From Aerococcus sp. (GTDB taxonomy: Bacteria; Bacillota; Bacilli; Lactobacillales; Aerococcaceae), in the NCBI GenBank assembly GCA_030528285.1, contig JAUMZE010000001.1, positions 186,001-250,000 on the forward strand: DNA of 64,000 nucleotides, in the 5' to 3' direction. The notes under the pieces were generated by a model. That model was given only the letters and a program-made list of their open reading frames with translations, ran no database searches and was not told where the DNA came from. Made by a program: the position numbers and the translations under genes. Each line of letters opens with the position of its first letter. Position 1 is the stretch's first letter. Shown here one piece after another: positions 10,067 to 19,215 of the stretch.

Positions 10067-11761
10067 CTAATTTTTCTTGAAATTCCGCTTCTTACGGCGC
10101 GTGGAGGCCTCCATAATCACCGGTAGAATCATCGGACGCCGCTGTGTTTCTTGGTAGAGATATTTCCCAACGGCTTCTCGGATATCACTCTTCAATGTGC
10201 TCCAATCAAATTGATCCGGTTTCGCCAATGTCTCATTGAGGACTTTAGTCGCTAAGGCTTTACTGTCTTCAATAATATCAGTGGATTGCTTCATAAACAC
10301 GAAACCACGTGAGATCACTTCCGGACCGGAGAGGATTTTTCCTTCTCCACGAGAAATCGTCGCGATCACAACGAAAATCCCATCTTCTGAGAGAATACGG
10401 CGGTCTTTGAGGACAACATTACCGATGTCGCCCACGCCACTTCCGTCGATCAAAACATTGGCTGCTGGGACACTCGCCATGAGATACATATTGCCATCCT
10501 GATAGTGGAGGACGTCCCCCTTAGCCATCAGATAGATGTGATCATCCGGAATCCCACAATCGAGCGCCAAACGCCGGTGTGCATGCATCAAGCGGTACTC
10601 TCCTGACACAGGGAAGACATATTGTGGGCGCATGAGCTGAATCATCAACTGGAGGTCTTTCGGTGTCGCGTGGCCGCTGGAGTGGTATTCCTCATACAAG
10701 TCCACCGTGCGTCCACCTGCCCGATACACAATATCCTTCGTGTCGGCCACAATCGTCTCCATCCCGGCACTCGGTGTTGTTGCGAGCATCACCAAATCAC
10801 CCGGTTGCACCGTCAATTTGCCGTGCTGCTTTTGTGCCATCTTCTGGAGGGAGATCAACGGTTCCGCGGTCGTTCCGGTTTCCAGAATGACCACCTGACT
10901 GTTCTGATAGCGGTCGAGTTCCTTCATCTTCTTGAAGAGATTCTTGGACGGAATAGTTAATTTATTGTAGCGGATTGCGACGTCAATAATCTTCTCCACA
11001 TCGTCCCCTGAGAGGAAAATATGGCGGTGCATGCGGTGTGAGACGTCGATAATCTGCTGCAGACGTAAAATATTACCTTCTGTCGCACCGACAATGATGC
11101 GTCCCTCTGCCTTCTGGAATTCCGTCGCAATCGCTTGTTCCAGTTCAATTTCTGGGGTATTACTGAATGGGCTCTCTGCCTGCTGTGATTCACTGAGGAG
11201 TGCAAGCACCCCGTCATTAGCGATTTCGTTGATTCTCTTGAAGTCCGTCTGGTAATCGGCCCCCACCGTCATATCGAATTTGAAGTCGCCGGTGTAGACG
11301 ATCGCGCCCTCATCCGTCACAATCGAAATCCCCACTGATTCAGGAACCGAGTGCGTCGTATTGAAAAATTTAACAGTGACATCATCAAACTCAATCTCAT
11401 TCGATTCATCAATCACATAGAAATCGCGGTAATTTTTCACACCGAGGCGATTACATTCCAATTTGGCGAGACTGATCGTCAGTTCCGTTCCAAAGACGGG
11501 CACATGAATTTCACGCAATAAATAAGGGAGTGCCCCAATCGCATCCGCGTGCTCATGGGTCAAGAATACCCCCGCAATTTGATCTTCGTGTTCTTTCAAA
11601 TAGGTAAAATCTGGGATCATCACATCAATCCCTAACATTTCATCCGGCGGGTAAATCAGACCGCAATCAAGAATGTAGAGCATATCATTAACCTCTACTA
11701 CATACATATTCTTACCGTCTTCACGGACACCCCCGAGCGAAATTAATTTGATATCGCTCAT
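10067..11761 (-). CDS. rnjB: Ribonuclease J2
   Basis: 564-residue metallo-beta-lactamase/beta-CASP RNase that works with RNase J1 in mRNA decay and rRNA processing. The metal-binding motif reads HEHADAIG, where catalytically active J1 enzymes have HxHxDHIG. The missing final histidine marks the J2 type, which is weak or inactive alone. Other landmarks are YTGDFKFDMT, the beta-CASP segment with SGHATPKDL, and the C-terminal RRPMILPVIMEA. The ATG at 11761 has GGAAGG upstream. It is transcribed with thiT behind a leader of about 195 bases. Confidence 0.92.
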   Translation of the reverse strand: MSDIKLISLGGVREDGKNMYVVEVNDMLYILDCGLIYPPDEMLGIDVMIPDFTYLKEHEDQIAGVFLTHEHADAIGALPYLLREIHVPVFGTELTISLAKLECNRLGVKNYRDFYVIDESNEIEFDDVTVKFFNTTHSVPESVGISIVTDEGAIVYTGDFKFDMTVGADYQTDFKRINEIANDGVLALLSESQQAESPFSNTPEIELEQAIATEFQKAEGRIIVGATEGNILRLQQIIDVSHRMHRHIFLSGDDVEKIIDVAIRYNKLTIPSKNLFKKMKELDRYQNSQVVILETGTTAEPLISLQKMAQKQHGKLTVQPGDLVMLATTPSAGMETIVADTKDIVYRAGGRTVDLYEEYHSSGHATPKDLQLMIQLMRPQYVFPVSGEYRLMHAHRRLALDCGIPDDHIYLMAKGDVLHYQDGNMYLMASVPAANVLIDGSGVGDIGNVVLKDRRILSEDGIFVVIATISRGEGKILSGPEVISRGFVFMKQSTDIIEDSKALATKVLNETLAKPDQFDWSTLKSDIREAVGKYLYQETQRRPMILPVIMEASTRRKKRNFKKN

Positions 11762-11963
11762 TTAAGCCTTCCTTTCTGTTCTTCCTTTGTTTAAGAACGG
11801 CTCGAGGTTGATTCCTGAGTCGTTTTCTTATGATCGATAAAAATCACATAAGCAACCGGCCTATGTGTGGGGCGAATGTTTCACCACTCGCTGGACTCTA
11901 GTTAAAGCCCTGTAACTGATTCATGACACGGGAGACCCCCGTAAACCGCTAATCGCTGCCCCT
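11762..11963 (-). ncRNA. Structured 5' leader upstream of rnjB (unclassified)
   Basis: About 195 bases between the predicted start (near 11957) and the rnjB ATG. Visible hairpins: GCGAGTG/CATTCGC (11872-11891) and ACGGG/CCCGT (11928-11942). No T-box, known riboswitch consensus or terminator run was recognised. It may be an autoregulatory leader; this is inference. Confidence 0.4.
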
Positions 11964-11992
11964 ATTCTAGCAAATATCCAGCCCCACCTCAA
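11964..11992 (-). promoter_or_regulatory. Promoter of rnjB-thiT
   Basis: Minus strand TTGAGG (11987-11992), 17-base spacer, TAGAAT (11964-11969). Confidence 0.7.
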
Positions 11993-12044
11993 ATCAGACG
12001 GGTATATTTTACCTAGGCGCACTCACCCACACATGAAAATCCAA

Positions 12045-12073
12045 TTGACTTCAGGCGTGGTATCCCTTACATT
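12045..12073 (+). promoter_or_regulatory. Promoter of the small membrane protein gene at 12112
   Basis: TTGACT (12045-12050), 17-base spacer, TACATT (12068-12073), 38 bases before the gene. Confidence 0.7.
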
Positions 12074-12111
12074 GAATAAGAATCAACCGTTAAATAGAAA
12101 GGAAGACTGTG

Positions 12112-12342
12112 ATGTTCCGCCAACGCCTGAAACATTTTCGTGAACAACTAACCACTGCCATTCACCGCCACCCCTATATTGCGATGATCCTCGTTCTCAT
12201 TATCGCCAATCTCGTCGGCATCCTGATCCAGAGACAAGCACTTGGTTTTGTGGATTTCAGTCGCCTCTCCACCACCCTCACCATTACCGTCCTCGCCCTC
12301 GTCGCCGTTGCTGCCAAACAACGACGGGATAAGAGGAAATAG
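12112..12342 (+). CDS. Small two-helix membrane protein, unknown function
   Basis: 76 residues from the ATG at 12112, which has AAAGGA eight bases upstream; a GTG three bases earlier is possible. A basic amphipathic N-terminus (about 24 residues) is followed by two hydrophobic helices (IAMILVLIIANLVGILI and LTITVLALVAVAA) and a basic tail RRDKRK. Both ends are predicted cytosolic. It has its own promoter and terminator, so it is monocistronic. I recognise no family. Confidence 0.7.
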   Translation: MFRQRLKHFREQLTTAIHRHPYIAMILVLIIANLVGILIQRQALGFVDFSRLSTTLTITVLALVAVAAKQRRDKRK

Positions 12343-12396
12343 TAAGTCAGTCGCTATCATTATCCCCTTCATCCTCCAATCATGCGTATCCTTTTT

Positions 12397-12423
12397 AGCT
12401 TCTTTGATGGAAGCTTTTTTATT
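12397..12423 (+). terminator. Terminator after the small membrane gene
   Basis: AGCTTC / GAAGCT stem followed by a run of six T. Confidence 0.8.
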
Positions 12424-12544
12424 TTGGAAGTAGCTGATGTATAAGAATATCTTACTTCTGTCGTTATCCCTACGTATTTCTAAAAACATTTCTCTATCGA
12501 TTTTGGTCTTATTTTGTTTTTTTGGTCAATCCGACTCTTTTTAG

Positions 12545-12574
12545 TTGATCCTTTCCTTGTATGCGCTCTATGAT
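12545..12574 (+). promoter_or_regulatory. Promoter of the small peptide-ABC exporter operon
   Basis: TTGATC (12545-12550), 18-base spacer, TATGAT (12569-12574). Confidence 0.65.
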
Positions 12575-12621
12575 AATAAATAGTAAGAGATACATACGCA
12601 TTTTCCAAGGAGCTGATTGAG

Positions 12622-12783
12622 ATGGATAAACTCTCATTACTACGCATTTTAGGGGCTATTTTACTAATTATAACGATCGTACTCTTTTTCATTCCAGTGG
12701 ATCAAGTATGGTTTCGAGCATCGATTGGCTTATTACTGATTGTGAGCCTCCTATACCAAGCTCTGAAACGGAGAGAAGAATGA
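12622..12783 (+). CDS. 53-residue membrane peptide preceding the ABC exporter
   Basis: ATG at 12622 with AAGGAG nine bases upstream. The peptide begins MDKLSLLRILGAILLI, has two hydrophobic helices (about residues 5-25 and 33-46) separated by PVDQVWFR, and ends in ALKRREE. Its TGA overlaps the ATG of the ABC ATPase (ATGA), so the two are translationally coupled. That coupling and the good ribosome-binding site make it a credible gene despite its size. Function unknown; it may be an accessory subunit of the exporter. Confidence 0.7.
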   Translation: MDKLSLLRILGAILLIITIVLFFIPVDQVWFRASIGLLLIVSLLYQALKRREE

Positions 12784-13466
12784 GAACACTTACCTTCACG
12801 AATCTCACTAAACGACGCGAACACTTCACTCTTCGCGATATTTCCTTTAGCGCACGTCCAGGTGAAATCATTGCGCTGGTAGGCCATAACGGGGCTGGGA
12901 AGACCACCCTCTTGAATCTCATCGCCGGCATTACGCCACCTGACAGTGGTACACGCCCAGCGATTGATGCGGGTGCGCTTGGCTTCATGTTTGATACGAG
13001 TTTACTGATTGATTCACTGACGATTGACGAGTATCGAGCGATTTTTCGGCGCATTTATCCTACCTGGTCCACGTCAGATTTCAATACAGCAATTGAGCGC
13101 TACCAACTTCCAACAACACAACCCATCAACGAATTCTCCAGAGGCATGCTGGTGCAACTGAATATGAGTATTCTCCTCGCCCATCAACCTGAGTATCTCC
13201 TGCTCGACGAAATGACGAGTGGGCTGGATCCTTTTATTCGTGAACAACTCCTCACTGACATCAAACAATATGTGAAGAAGAAATCAGCCATCGCGATCTT
13301 CTCCACCCACATCTTGGAGGATATCCCGCACGTGGCCGATCAACTCCTCGTCCTGGAACATGGAACGATTGCCGGCCGTAAAATGCTGGATGAGACGGAA
13401 ACCACCGCCACCATAAAAGACTTCATCAAAGAAAGCAGTGATCACAATGACTGGCTTAATGATTAA
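12780..13466 (+). CDS. ABC transporter ATP-binding protein (YtrB/PmtA-like)
   Basis: 228-residue ATPase. Walker A GHNGAGKTT, signature FSRGMLVQL (a variant of LSGGQ), Walker B LLLDEMTSGLD and a TH switch histidine (FSTHILED). The start ATG at 12780 overlaps the stop of the 53-residue peptide. It pairs with the following hydrophobic protein to form an ABC-2 exporter. The combination of this ATPase class with an ABC-2 permease resembles Ytr and phenol-soluble-modulin (Pmt) exporters, which pump out amphipathic peptides; the substrate here is not determined. No GntR regulator is adjacent, unlike many ytr/pmt loci. Confidence 0.88.
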   Translation: MRTLTFTNLTKRREHFTLRDISFSARPGEIIALVGHNGAGKTTLLNLIAGITPPDSGTRPAIDAGALGFMFDTSLLIDSLTIDEYRAIFRRIYPTWSTSDFNTAIERYQLPTTQPINEFSRGMLVQLNMSILLAHQPEYLLLDEMTSGLDPFIREQLLTDIKQYVKKKSAIAIFSTHILEDIPHVADQLLVLEHGTIAGRKMLDETETTATIKDFIKESSDHNDWLND

Positions 13467-14085
13467 AGATCTGCTGGTACTGAAGAACAACCTGCTCACA
13501 AAGAAATATTTCCTGACACTTGGATTAGGTTTTCTCGTGGCAGTTCTCTTCTTACGCCAATCACTCATGCTCATTGCGATTTTCCTGCTGTTCATCCTAC
13601 TGAATAACGTGGTGAAAGTTTTCATGGAGGATCATTATTCAGGGTGGTTGCATTTTATACAGGTAACCACCCCACTCAAAGCGCCAACGATTGTACTCGC
13701 ACGCTATCTATCGGCTGGCATCTATGCTTTGTTGAGTAATCTCGTCTTTACGTTTTTGATAGCAGACACCTTGGTCTTTACTCATAGCTTTTCTTGGCAG
13801 ACGCTTTTCACGATCGTTCCTGTGACCTTTGTGATTTCCTTGTTGTACCTGACTGTCGCCATTCCTTTTCTCTATTTATTCTTGGAGAATGGGCTCTTCA
13901 TTATGATTGTGACGCTCCTAATCATTGGGACTGCCCTTACCAAATTAACAAATATCGCATCCTTCGCGAGTGGTCATCTACTCCTATTATCAGCTAAAGC
14001 ACTCATCGCCATTATATTATTGGCTTTGATTTCTTATGGCACGTCGTTAATGATTTTTCGTGTCAAACAGACCAAAGAACAGTAA
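13447..14085 (+). CDS. ABC-2 type permease of the exporter
   Basis: About 212 residues, six hydrophobic helices with short loops, and a basic C-terminal tail (RVKQTKEQ). The pattern LKNNLLTKKYFLTLG...VKVFMEDHYSGWLHF matches the ABC-2 permease family found next to PmtA/YtrB-type ATPases. The start at 13447 overlaps the ATPase gene by about 20 bases; a GTG at 13438 is also possible. It ends the three-gene operon, followed by a terminator. Confidence 0.8.
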   Translation: MTGLMIKDLLVLKNNLLTKKYFLTLGLGFLVAVLFLRQSLMLIAIFLLFILLNNVVKVFMEDHYSGWLHFIQVTTPLKAPTIVLARYLSAGIYALLSNLVFTFLIADTLVFTHSFSWQTLFTIVPVTFVISLLYLTVAIPFLYLFLENGLFIMIVTLLIIGTALTKLTNIASFASGHLLLLSAKALIAIILLALISYGTSLMIFRVKQTKEQ

Positions 14086-14089
14086 ATAT

Positions 14090-14146
14090 AAAAGGCATGG
14101 ATTGCTTCACCTCTTACTTCTGGAGTGTTGCAACACATGCCTTTTT
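14090..14146. terminator. Terminator between the exporter operon and pnp
   Basis: AAAAGGCATG and CATGCCTTTT flank a roughly 36-base loop; U-tract on both strands. Shared between the convergent transcripts. Confidence 0.65.
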
Positions 14147-14165
14147 ATCATCTCTATTTTATGAT

Positions 14166-16292
14166 TTATTTTTCATTCTTTGGATCGGAGAGTGCCTTCA
14201 TAGAGAGGTTGATCCGGCCACGGTTATCGATTTCAATGACTTTCACTTTGACAACATCCCCGAGGTTCACGACATCTTCTACGCGGTTGGTGCGCTTATG
14301 TTGCAGCTCAGAGATATGTACGAGCCCGGATTGTCCCTTCGAAATCTCAACAAAGGCCCCGAATTTTTCAATGCGAGTGACTTTGCCTTCGTAGACTTGC
14401 CCTACCTCGACTTGGAAAGTCAACTCTTCAATAATCTCGATGGCACGTTGGATCGCAGCTTCATCATCGGAGTAGACGCTGGTTTGACCATTTTCGTCGA
14501 TATCGATCTTCACGCCGGTTTCATCGATGATCTTATTGATGGTCTCGCCACCTTTACCAATCACAACCTTGATCATATCTGGATCGATTTGGATCATCTT
14601 GATCTTCGGTGCATATGGGCTCAGGGTTTCGCGTGGTGCCTCCAACGTATTGTGGAGGTGATCCAGCAGTTCGAAACGTGCTTTCTTCGCTTGAGCGAGG
14701 GATTCGCGGAGAATGGTTTCAGTAATTCCTTTGATCTTGATATCCATCTGCAGTGCCGTAATCCCGTCTCTCGTTCCAGCCACTTTGAAGTCCATGTCCC
14801 CTAAGTGGTCTTCGAGTCCTTGAATATCGGTGAGGATGGTGTATTGGCTCAGATTTTCTTGGTTCTGGATGAGCCCCATCGCAATCCCGGCAACTGGTGC
14901 TTTGATCGGAACCCCAGCATCCATCAAGGCCAAGGTTCCTGCACAGATCGATGCTTGAGAAGAGGAGCCATTCGATTCCAAGACCTCAGCTACAAGTCGG
15001 ATCGTATATGGGAAGTCGGCTTCATCAGGAATCACACGGCTCAATGCTCGGTAACCCAATGCGCCGTGACCGATTTCACGACGTCCTGGTGAACCATAAC
15101 GGCCATTTGCCCCCACGGAATATTGTGGGAAGTTGTAGTGGTGAATAAAGCGGCGTTCGGTGTCTGGGGTTAACCCGTCCAACTTCTGTTCTTCAGAAAC
15201 CGGTGCTAAGGTGCAGGCAGAGAGCACCTGCGTTTGTCCCCGGGTGAAGAGGCCGGACCCATGGACACGTGGGAGAAGTCCGACTTCGGAACTGAGTGGA
15301 CGGATCTCATCAATTTTACGGCCATCTGGGCGCACTTTGTCATCGGTAATTAAGCGACGGACTTCATTATATTCCAGTTCATCGGCTAAATGAGCGATCT
15401 GAGCATGGAGACGGTCAAATTGTTCATCCTCCGCCCAACGCGCATCGTAAGCAGCGATCATTTCATCTTTGACGGCTTGCACGTTTTCTTCACGTTCCAA
15501 TTTGTCGAAGGTCTTGATCGCATCGACCATTTTTTGATGATACTGGGTGGTGACTTCTGCAACGAGGGCTGGGGCTGGTTCGTTAGTGTCATAGTCCCAT
15601 TTTTCTTGGCCAATTTCTTCGCGAATCTTTTCCTGGAAGTAGCAGAGTTCGCGGATGTTCGCATGCCCAAACATCAACGCTGCGAGCATCTCATCCTCAC
15701 TCAATTCCGCAGCAGAACTTTCTACCATGTTGATCGCATTTTTGGTCCCTGCCACCGTCAATTCGAGATCAGACTGGGCTTGTTGTTCAACGGTTGGGTT
15801 GATCACAAATTCTCCGTTCACGCGTCCCACATTCACACCTGCAATCGGACCGTCGAATGGAATTGGCGAAATCGTGAGGGCGAGGGAGGAGCCTAACATC
15901 GCAGCCATTTCAGAGGTGCAGTCATTATCCACGGACATCACCGTATTAATCACCTGTACCTCATTCTTGTAGCCTTCTGGGAACATTGGACGAATCGGAC
16001 GGTCAATCAAACGTGCAGTTAATGTCGCATGTTCACTTGGACGGCCTTCCCGTTTGATGAAACCACCTGGGATCTTCCCAACTGCATACATTTTTTCCTC
16101 ATAATTGACCTGTAATGGGAAGAAATCCTGTCCTTCAACGGCTTCTTTGGCACCAACAACGGCTGTCAAAACCACCGTGTCCCCGTAACGGACCAAAACA
16201 GCGGAGGTTGCCTGTTTTGCGACCTGGCCAATCTCGACCTGCAGCGGGCGCCCCGCCCAATTCATCTTGTATACTTTCTTCTCTTCCGTCAA
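14166..16292 (-). CDS. pnp: Polyribonucleotide nucleotidyltransferase (PNPase)
   Basis: 3'-5' phosphorolytic exoribonuclease of mRNA decay. 708 residues: two RNase PH-like domains (the second with [23 protein letters not shown]), then a KH domain ([12 protein letters not shown]) and an S1 domain ([20 protein letters not shown]...GLVHISEL). I choose the TTG at 16292 because GAAGGAG lies five bases upstream and the family begins with a short basic stretch before MNWAGRPL. An in-frame ATG at 16319 would give 717 residues. It follows rpsO, but a strong terminator lies between them. Confidence 0.96.
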   Translation of the reverse strand: MTEEKKVYKMNWAGRPLQVEIGQVAKQATSAVLVRYGDTVVLTAVVGAKEAVEGQDFFPLQVNYEEKMYAVGKIPGGFIKREGRPSEHATLTARLIDRPIRPMFPEGYKNEVQVINTVMSVDNDCTSEMAAMLGSSLALTISPIPFDGPIAGVNVGRVNGEFVINPTVEQQAQSDLELTVAGTKNAINMVESSAAELSEDEMLAALMFGHANIRELCYFQEKIREEIGQEKWDYDTNEPAPALVAEVTTQYHQKMVDAIKTFDKLEREENVQAVKDEMIAAYDARWAEDEQFDRLHAQIAHLADELEYNEVRRLITDDKVRPDGRKIDEIRPLSSEVGLLPRVHGSGLFTRGQTQVLSACTLAPVSEEQKLDGLTPDTERRFIHHYNFPQYSVGANGRYGSPGRREIGHGALGYRALSRVIPDEADFPYTIRLVAEVLESNGSSSQASICAGTLALMDAGVPIKAPVAGIAMGLIQNQENLSQYTILTDIQGLEDHLGDMDFKVAGTRDGITALQMDIKIKGITETILRESLAQAKKARFELLDHLHNTLEAPRETLSPYAPKIKMIQIDPDMIKVVIGKGGETINKIIDETGVKIDIDENGQTSVYSDDEAAIQRAIEIIEELTFQVEVGQVYEGKVTRIEKFGAFVEISKGQSGLVHISELQHKRTNRVEDVVNLGDVVKVKVIEIDNRGRINLSMKALSDPKNEK

Positions 16293-16410
16293 TATGTCTC
16301 CTTCTTTCTCTTTGGACAAGCGAACTTACTATTCAAGGCTATATTAAAAATCAATATTTCTCACATAGCGTTGAGTAGTAAAGCGCTCATCACGTCTTAA
16401 AAACTCAAGA

Positions 16411-16442
16411 TAAAAAAGAAGAGGTTGACAAACGCCAACCTC
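16411..16442 (-). terminator. Terminator between rpsO and pnp
   Basis: Minus strand GAGGTTG / CAACCTC stem, eight-base loop, then TTCTTTTTTATC. Confidence 0.85.
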
Positions 16443-16462
16443 ATTCGTGTTATCCGTAATGC

Positions 16463-16732
16463 TTAACGGCGCAAACCTAAGCTTTGGATCAAGTTACGGT
16501 AACGCGTCACGTCCTTGTTACGTAAATAGGCTAACAAGTTACGACGGTGACCAATCTTCTTCATCAAGCCACGGTAAGAATGGTAATCCTTCTTGTGCGT
16601 CTTTGCATGGTCATTCAATTTATTGATGTCTGCAGTCAACAAAGCAATCTGAACTTCAGGAGAACCTGTGTCGCCTTCGTGTTGCGCATATTTCTCAATA
16701 ATTGCTGCCTTTTCTTCTAATGATAATGCCAT
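16463..16732 (-). CDS. rpsO: 30S ribosomal protein S15
   Basis: 89 residues, primary 16S rRNA-binding protein of the platform and of bridge B4. Signature [11 protein letters not shown] near residue 45 and the RRNLLAYLR helix. The ATG at 16732 follows AAAGGTGG at seven bases. A 10-codon upstream extension is rejected as outside the family. It has its own promoter and a roughly 80-base leader in which AGGATA and TATCCT can pair, compatible with S15 autoregulation (inference). Confidence 0.98.
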   Translation of the reverse strand: MALSLEEKAAIIEKYAQHEGDTGSPEVQIALLTADINKLNDHAKTHKKDYHSYRGLMKKIGHRRNLLAYLRNKDVTRYRNLIQSLGLRR

Positions 16733-16822
16733 GATTATTCCACCTTTCCTAGTTTTTGCCATATCCTGCGTAGAACGTCGGTGAGTCGTTGAACGAAGGA
16801 TAGGTCAATCACAACATCGCTA

Positions 16823-16851
16823 ATTATAACGATCTCCTTAAATTTTCGCAA
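16823..16851 (-). promoter_or_regulatory. rpsO promoter
   Basis: Minus strand TTGCGA (16846-16851), 17 bases, perfect TATAAT (16823-16828). Confidence 0.82.
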
Positions 16852-16977
16852 GTCTTTGCCCATCATTCGCCAAAAAATTATCCGCCGTGCTAAGATACTA
16901 GAAGCCAATTAAGCTGTGAGTTTTTGCTCACTGCGTTCTGGTGAGTTGAAAATGAATACCTGGAAATGAGGATGATT

Positions 16978-17658
16978 ATGCCACAACACATCACAACCCC
17001 CAATCAAAAGCCATCTGTTATTACAACCTTGCTCTTATTAGCACCATTTCTATTTTTTCTGCTCTGGCTAATGCGGTCACCTGAGTCGCTCTACCAGTTA
17101 GACCATATGATTGGCCTCACCTTGCGCGGGGTACCGGGCTCCACGTTGAGTCAGTGGGTGGCACGTTACTCTATGCTTGGAAACAGCTATGTGATTGTGA
17201 TCGTTGCAATCATGATGGCTATCATCGTCGCATTCACCAAACATTCCTGGCGCGGTGGGTGGCTTGGATTGATAGTCGTTTTAGGCCCCGGCATCCTGAA
17301 CCCTTTCATCAAAGCCTTAGTGACGCGTCCCCGTCCCGATGTTGCCCTCCGCTTAGTCAGTGAATCAGGCTATTCCTTTCCAAGCGGGCATTCGATGGGA
17401 AGTGTGATCTTCTACGGTGCCTTGACCATCCTGATCCTCCACTATTGGCACCCCTCCCCACGTGTGAAGAAACTCTTGGCAACGGTCATGACACTCTTGG
17501 TACTGGGGATTGCCTACTCACGCCTCTATTTGAGCGTCCATTATTTCAGCGACGTCTGCGCAGGATTGTCTCTGGGGAGTGCATTTCTCTACGTGGGGCG
17601 CTTCTTCCTCCCGTATTTCGACCGTCCGATTGCATTCTTCAACCAACCTCACAAATGA
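16978..17658 (+). CDS. PAP2-family membrane phosphatase
   Basis: 226 residues with about six membrane helices. The three phosphatase motifs are present: KALVTRPRPD (C1), PSGH (C2) and SRLYLSVHYFSD (C3, catalytic histidine). Candidates include undecaprenyl-pyrophosphate phosphatase (BcrC type), phosphatidylglycerophosphate phosphatase or another lipid phosphatase; the sequence alone does not decide. The start at 16978 has GAGG six bases upstream; an ATG at 16966 is in frame. It is monocistronic with a strong terminator. Confidence 0.88.
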   Translation: MPQHITTPNQKPSVITTLLLLAPFLFFLLWLMRSPESLYQLDHMIGLTLRGVPGSTLSQWVARYSMLGNSYVIVIVAIMMAIIVAFTKHSWRGGWLGLIVVLGPGILNPFIKALVTRPRPDVALRLVSESGYSFPSGHSMGSVIFYGALTILILHYWHPSPRVKKLLATVMTLLVLGIAYSRLYLSVHYFSDVCAGLSLGSAFLYVGRFFLPYFDRPIAFFNQPHK

Positions 17659-17671
17659 TTAATTAGTTTTT

Positions 17672-17708
17672 GGGCCGCTTGTGGTTTTCTCGCAGGCGGT
17701 CCTTTTTT
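17672..17708 (+). terminator. Terminator after the PAP2 gene
   Basis: GGGCCGCTTG pairs with CAGGCGGTCC around a short loop, then CTTTTTT; it abuts the convergent tetR stop. Confidence 0.82.
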
Positions 17709-18333
17709 ATGCAGAGACGTCTTCTTGTGCCTCCGCATTCTGTTTGGTCGTCGCAATCAAGGCAACTGGTGAGAGATGTTTGGCCTCTTCAATCATCCGT
17801 GCTACTATTTCTGGATCCTCTTCGCCGCCTTTATGAATCCAGCGTTCAATAATCGTCACTGTTCCCGACAGCAATAACTCCTTCGCGTAATCCACGGGAA
17901 AGGCATGGTGGTTGATCACTAAGGTCATAGATAGATCCAATTTCTGCGCCACAAATTGTTCGAGAATCCCCTTCACCCGATCAAAGAAGGACGGATCTCC
18001 CCCATCGCTCGCCAAAGCTTCCACCAGAGCAAATTCCTCTTTCACATAGAGTAAAGCTTTGTAGATAGCAGCATAAGGAATGAGTTCGAGCGGATCCTCG
18101 ACATTCTCGGAATTAATATTGTCATTGAGGATCGTCTCCAAATCAATAATCGCACGTGATTCTAATTTTTCCATTAGGTCATATTTATCAATATAATGAA
18201 GATAAAAGGTCCCGCGGTTAATCCCGGCTTCACGGGCAACATCACTCACGGTCAAATTATCCATGCCTTTTTCATGAATCAATTTAATAAAGGCCTTTTT
18301 AATCTTAGGAAGCGTTTGTGTTCGTCGTTGCAT
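17707..18333 (-). CDS. TetR-family regulator of the divergent ABC system
   Basis: 208 residues. N-terminal helix-turn-helix: LTVSDVAREAGINRGTFYLHYIDKYDLME. The C-terminal ligand domain is of the type common in small lactic TetR proteins and the acidic tail ends QEDVSA. It is transcribed away from the ATPase/giant permease pair, with 165 bases between. That gap holds two near-identical 25-base repeats flanking a good promoter, so it is most likely the local repressor. The inducer is unknown. Confidence 0.9.
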   Translation of the reverse strand: MQRRTQTLPKIKKAFIKLIHEKGMDNLTVSDVAREAGINRGTFYLHYIDKYDLMEKLESRAIIDLETILNDNINSENVEDPLELIPYAAIYKALLYVKEEFALVEALASDGGDPSFFDRVKGILEQFVAQKLDLSMTLVINHHAFPVDYAKELLLSGTVTIIERWIHKGGEEDPEIVARMIEEAKHLSPVALIATTKQNAEAQEDVSA

Positions 18334-18379
18334 GGTAAAACATCCTTTCCTAGTTAAATCAACATCTTTTATCGATTAA

Positions 18380-18404
18380 ATCAACACATTGTTCGTTTTG
18401 CTTA
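18380..18404 (+). promoter_or_regulatory. Operator-like direct repeat 1
   Basis: 25-base repeat beginning ATCAACACATTGTTC. It matches repeat 2 at 20 of 25 positions; all five differences are transitions. It contains a quasi-palindrome CAAC...GTTG-type core. It lies immediately upstream of the -35 of the ABC promoter. Confidence 0.6.
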
Positions 18405-18433
18405 TTGTAATCCCTCGACTATGACTATATACT
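18405..18433 (+). promoter_or_regulatory. Promoter of the coiled-coil permease operon
   Basis: TTGTAA (18405-18410), 17 bases, TATACT (18428-18433), flanked by the two repeats. Confidence 0.7.
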
Positions 18434-18447
18434 TTTCTACTGTATGA

Positions 18448-18472
18448 ATCAACGTGTTGTTCATTTTGTTTA
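18448..18472 (+). promoter_or_regulatory. Operator-like direct repeat 2
   Basis: Begins ATCAACGTGTTGTTC with a perfect CAACGTGTTG palindrome; 68 bases from repeat 1 and downstream of the -10, a good roadblock position. A third partial copy (AAATCAACATC) lies at about 18356-18366. Confidence 0.6.
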
Positions 18473-18498
18473 GAATGAAGTAAGGAGGAAACAGATAA

Positions 18499-19200
18499 AT
18501 GAGCTATCTTGAAGTCAATCATAGCTACAAACGTTTTAAAACGGGTGATACCGAAATCGTTGCGAATAACGACATTACGTTTAACGTCGAACAAGGTGAA
18601 CTCGCCATCATCCTCGGAGCATCCGGGGCAGGAAAATCCACCCTGTTAAATATTCTCGGGGGAATGGAATCCAATGACGAAGGCGAAGTTATTATCGACG
18701 GAAAAAATATCGCTAACTACTCGCGCACAGAACTCACCCAGTATCGGCGTGAGGACGTGGGATTCGTATTCCAGTTCTACAATCTGGTTCCGAATCTCAC
18801 TGCCAAGGAAAATGTGGAATTAGCCTCAGAAATTGTGAAAGATGCTGCGGACGCTGTGGACACTCTCGAAGCAGTTGGGCTTGGCAAGCGGATCAATAAT
18901 TTCCCGTCGCAGCTCTCTGGTGGTGAACAGCAGCGTGTTTCGATTGCGCGTGCGATCGCCAAGAAACCAAAAATTCTGCTCTGTGATGAACCAACTGGGG
19001 CCTTGGATTATCAAACCGGAAAACAGGTCCTCCAAATTCTTCAGGATATGAGTCGTAAGGAAAATGTGACGGTCATTATCGTCACCCATAACGGCGCTTT
19101 GGCACCGATTGCGGACCGTGTGATTCGCATGCATGACGCCAAAGTCCAGAGTATTGAAGTAAACAACCACCCCGAAGATATTAAAAATATCGAATGGTAA
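18499..19200 (+). CDS. ABC transporter ATP-binding protein (MacB/LolD type)
   Basis: 233-residue ATPase of the mechanotransmission (MacB/LolD/FtsE) class. Walker [11 protein letters not shown]-loop [18 protein letters not shown], signature LSGGEQQR, Walker [12 protein letters not shown], and switch [13 protein letters not shown]. The ATG at 18499 follows AAGGAGG. It is paired with the 1318-residue FtsX-like permease 15 bases downstream and controlled by the divergent TetR. Likely role: energising conformational work of the permease on an envelope substrate rather than classical import. Confidence 0.94.
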   Translation: MSYLEVNHSYKRFKTGDTEIVANNDITFNVEQGELAIILGASGAGKSTLLNILGGMESNDEGEVIIDGKNIANYSRTELTQYRREDVGFVFQFYNLVPNLTAKENVELASEIVKDAADAVDTLEAVGLGKRINNFPSQLSGGEQQRVSIARAIAKKPKILLCDEPTGALDYQTGKQVLQILQDMSRKENVTVIIVTHNGALAPIADRVIRMHDAKVQSIEVNNHPEDIKNIEW

Positions 19201-19215
19201 TGGTGGTGACAGTAG

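Noticed and set aside
14097-14804. 235-codon plus-strand frame across the end of pnp
   Set aside because: Shadow of the PNPase gene; composition follows the opposite-strand codons.
16952-16969. Five-codon reading frame (MNTWK) just before the PAP2 gene as a leader peptide
   Set aside because: Too short to support without an attenuator hairpin or conservation.
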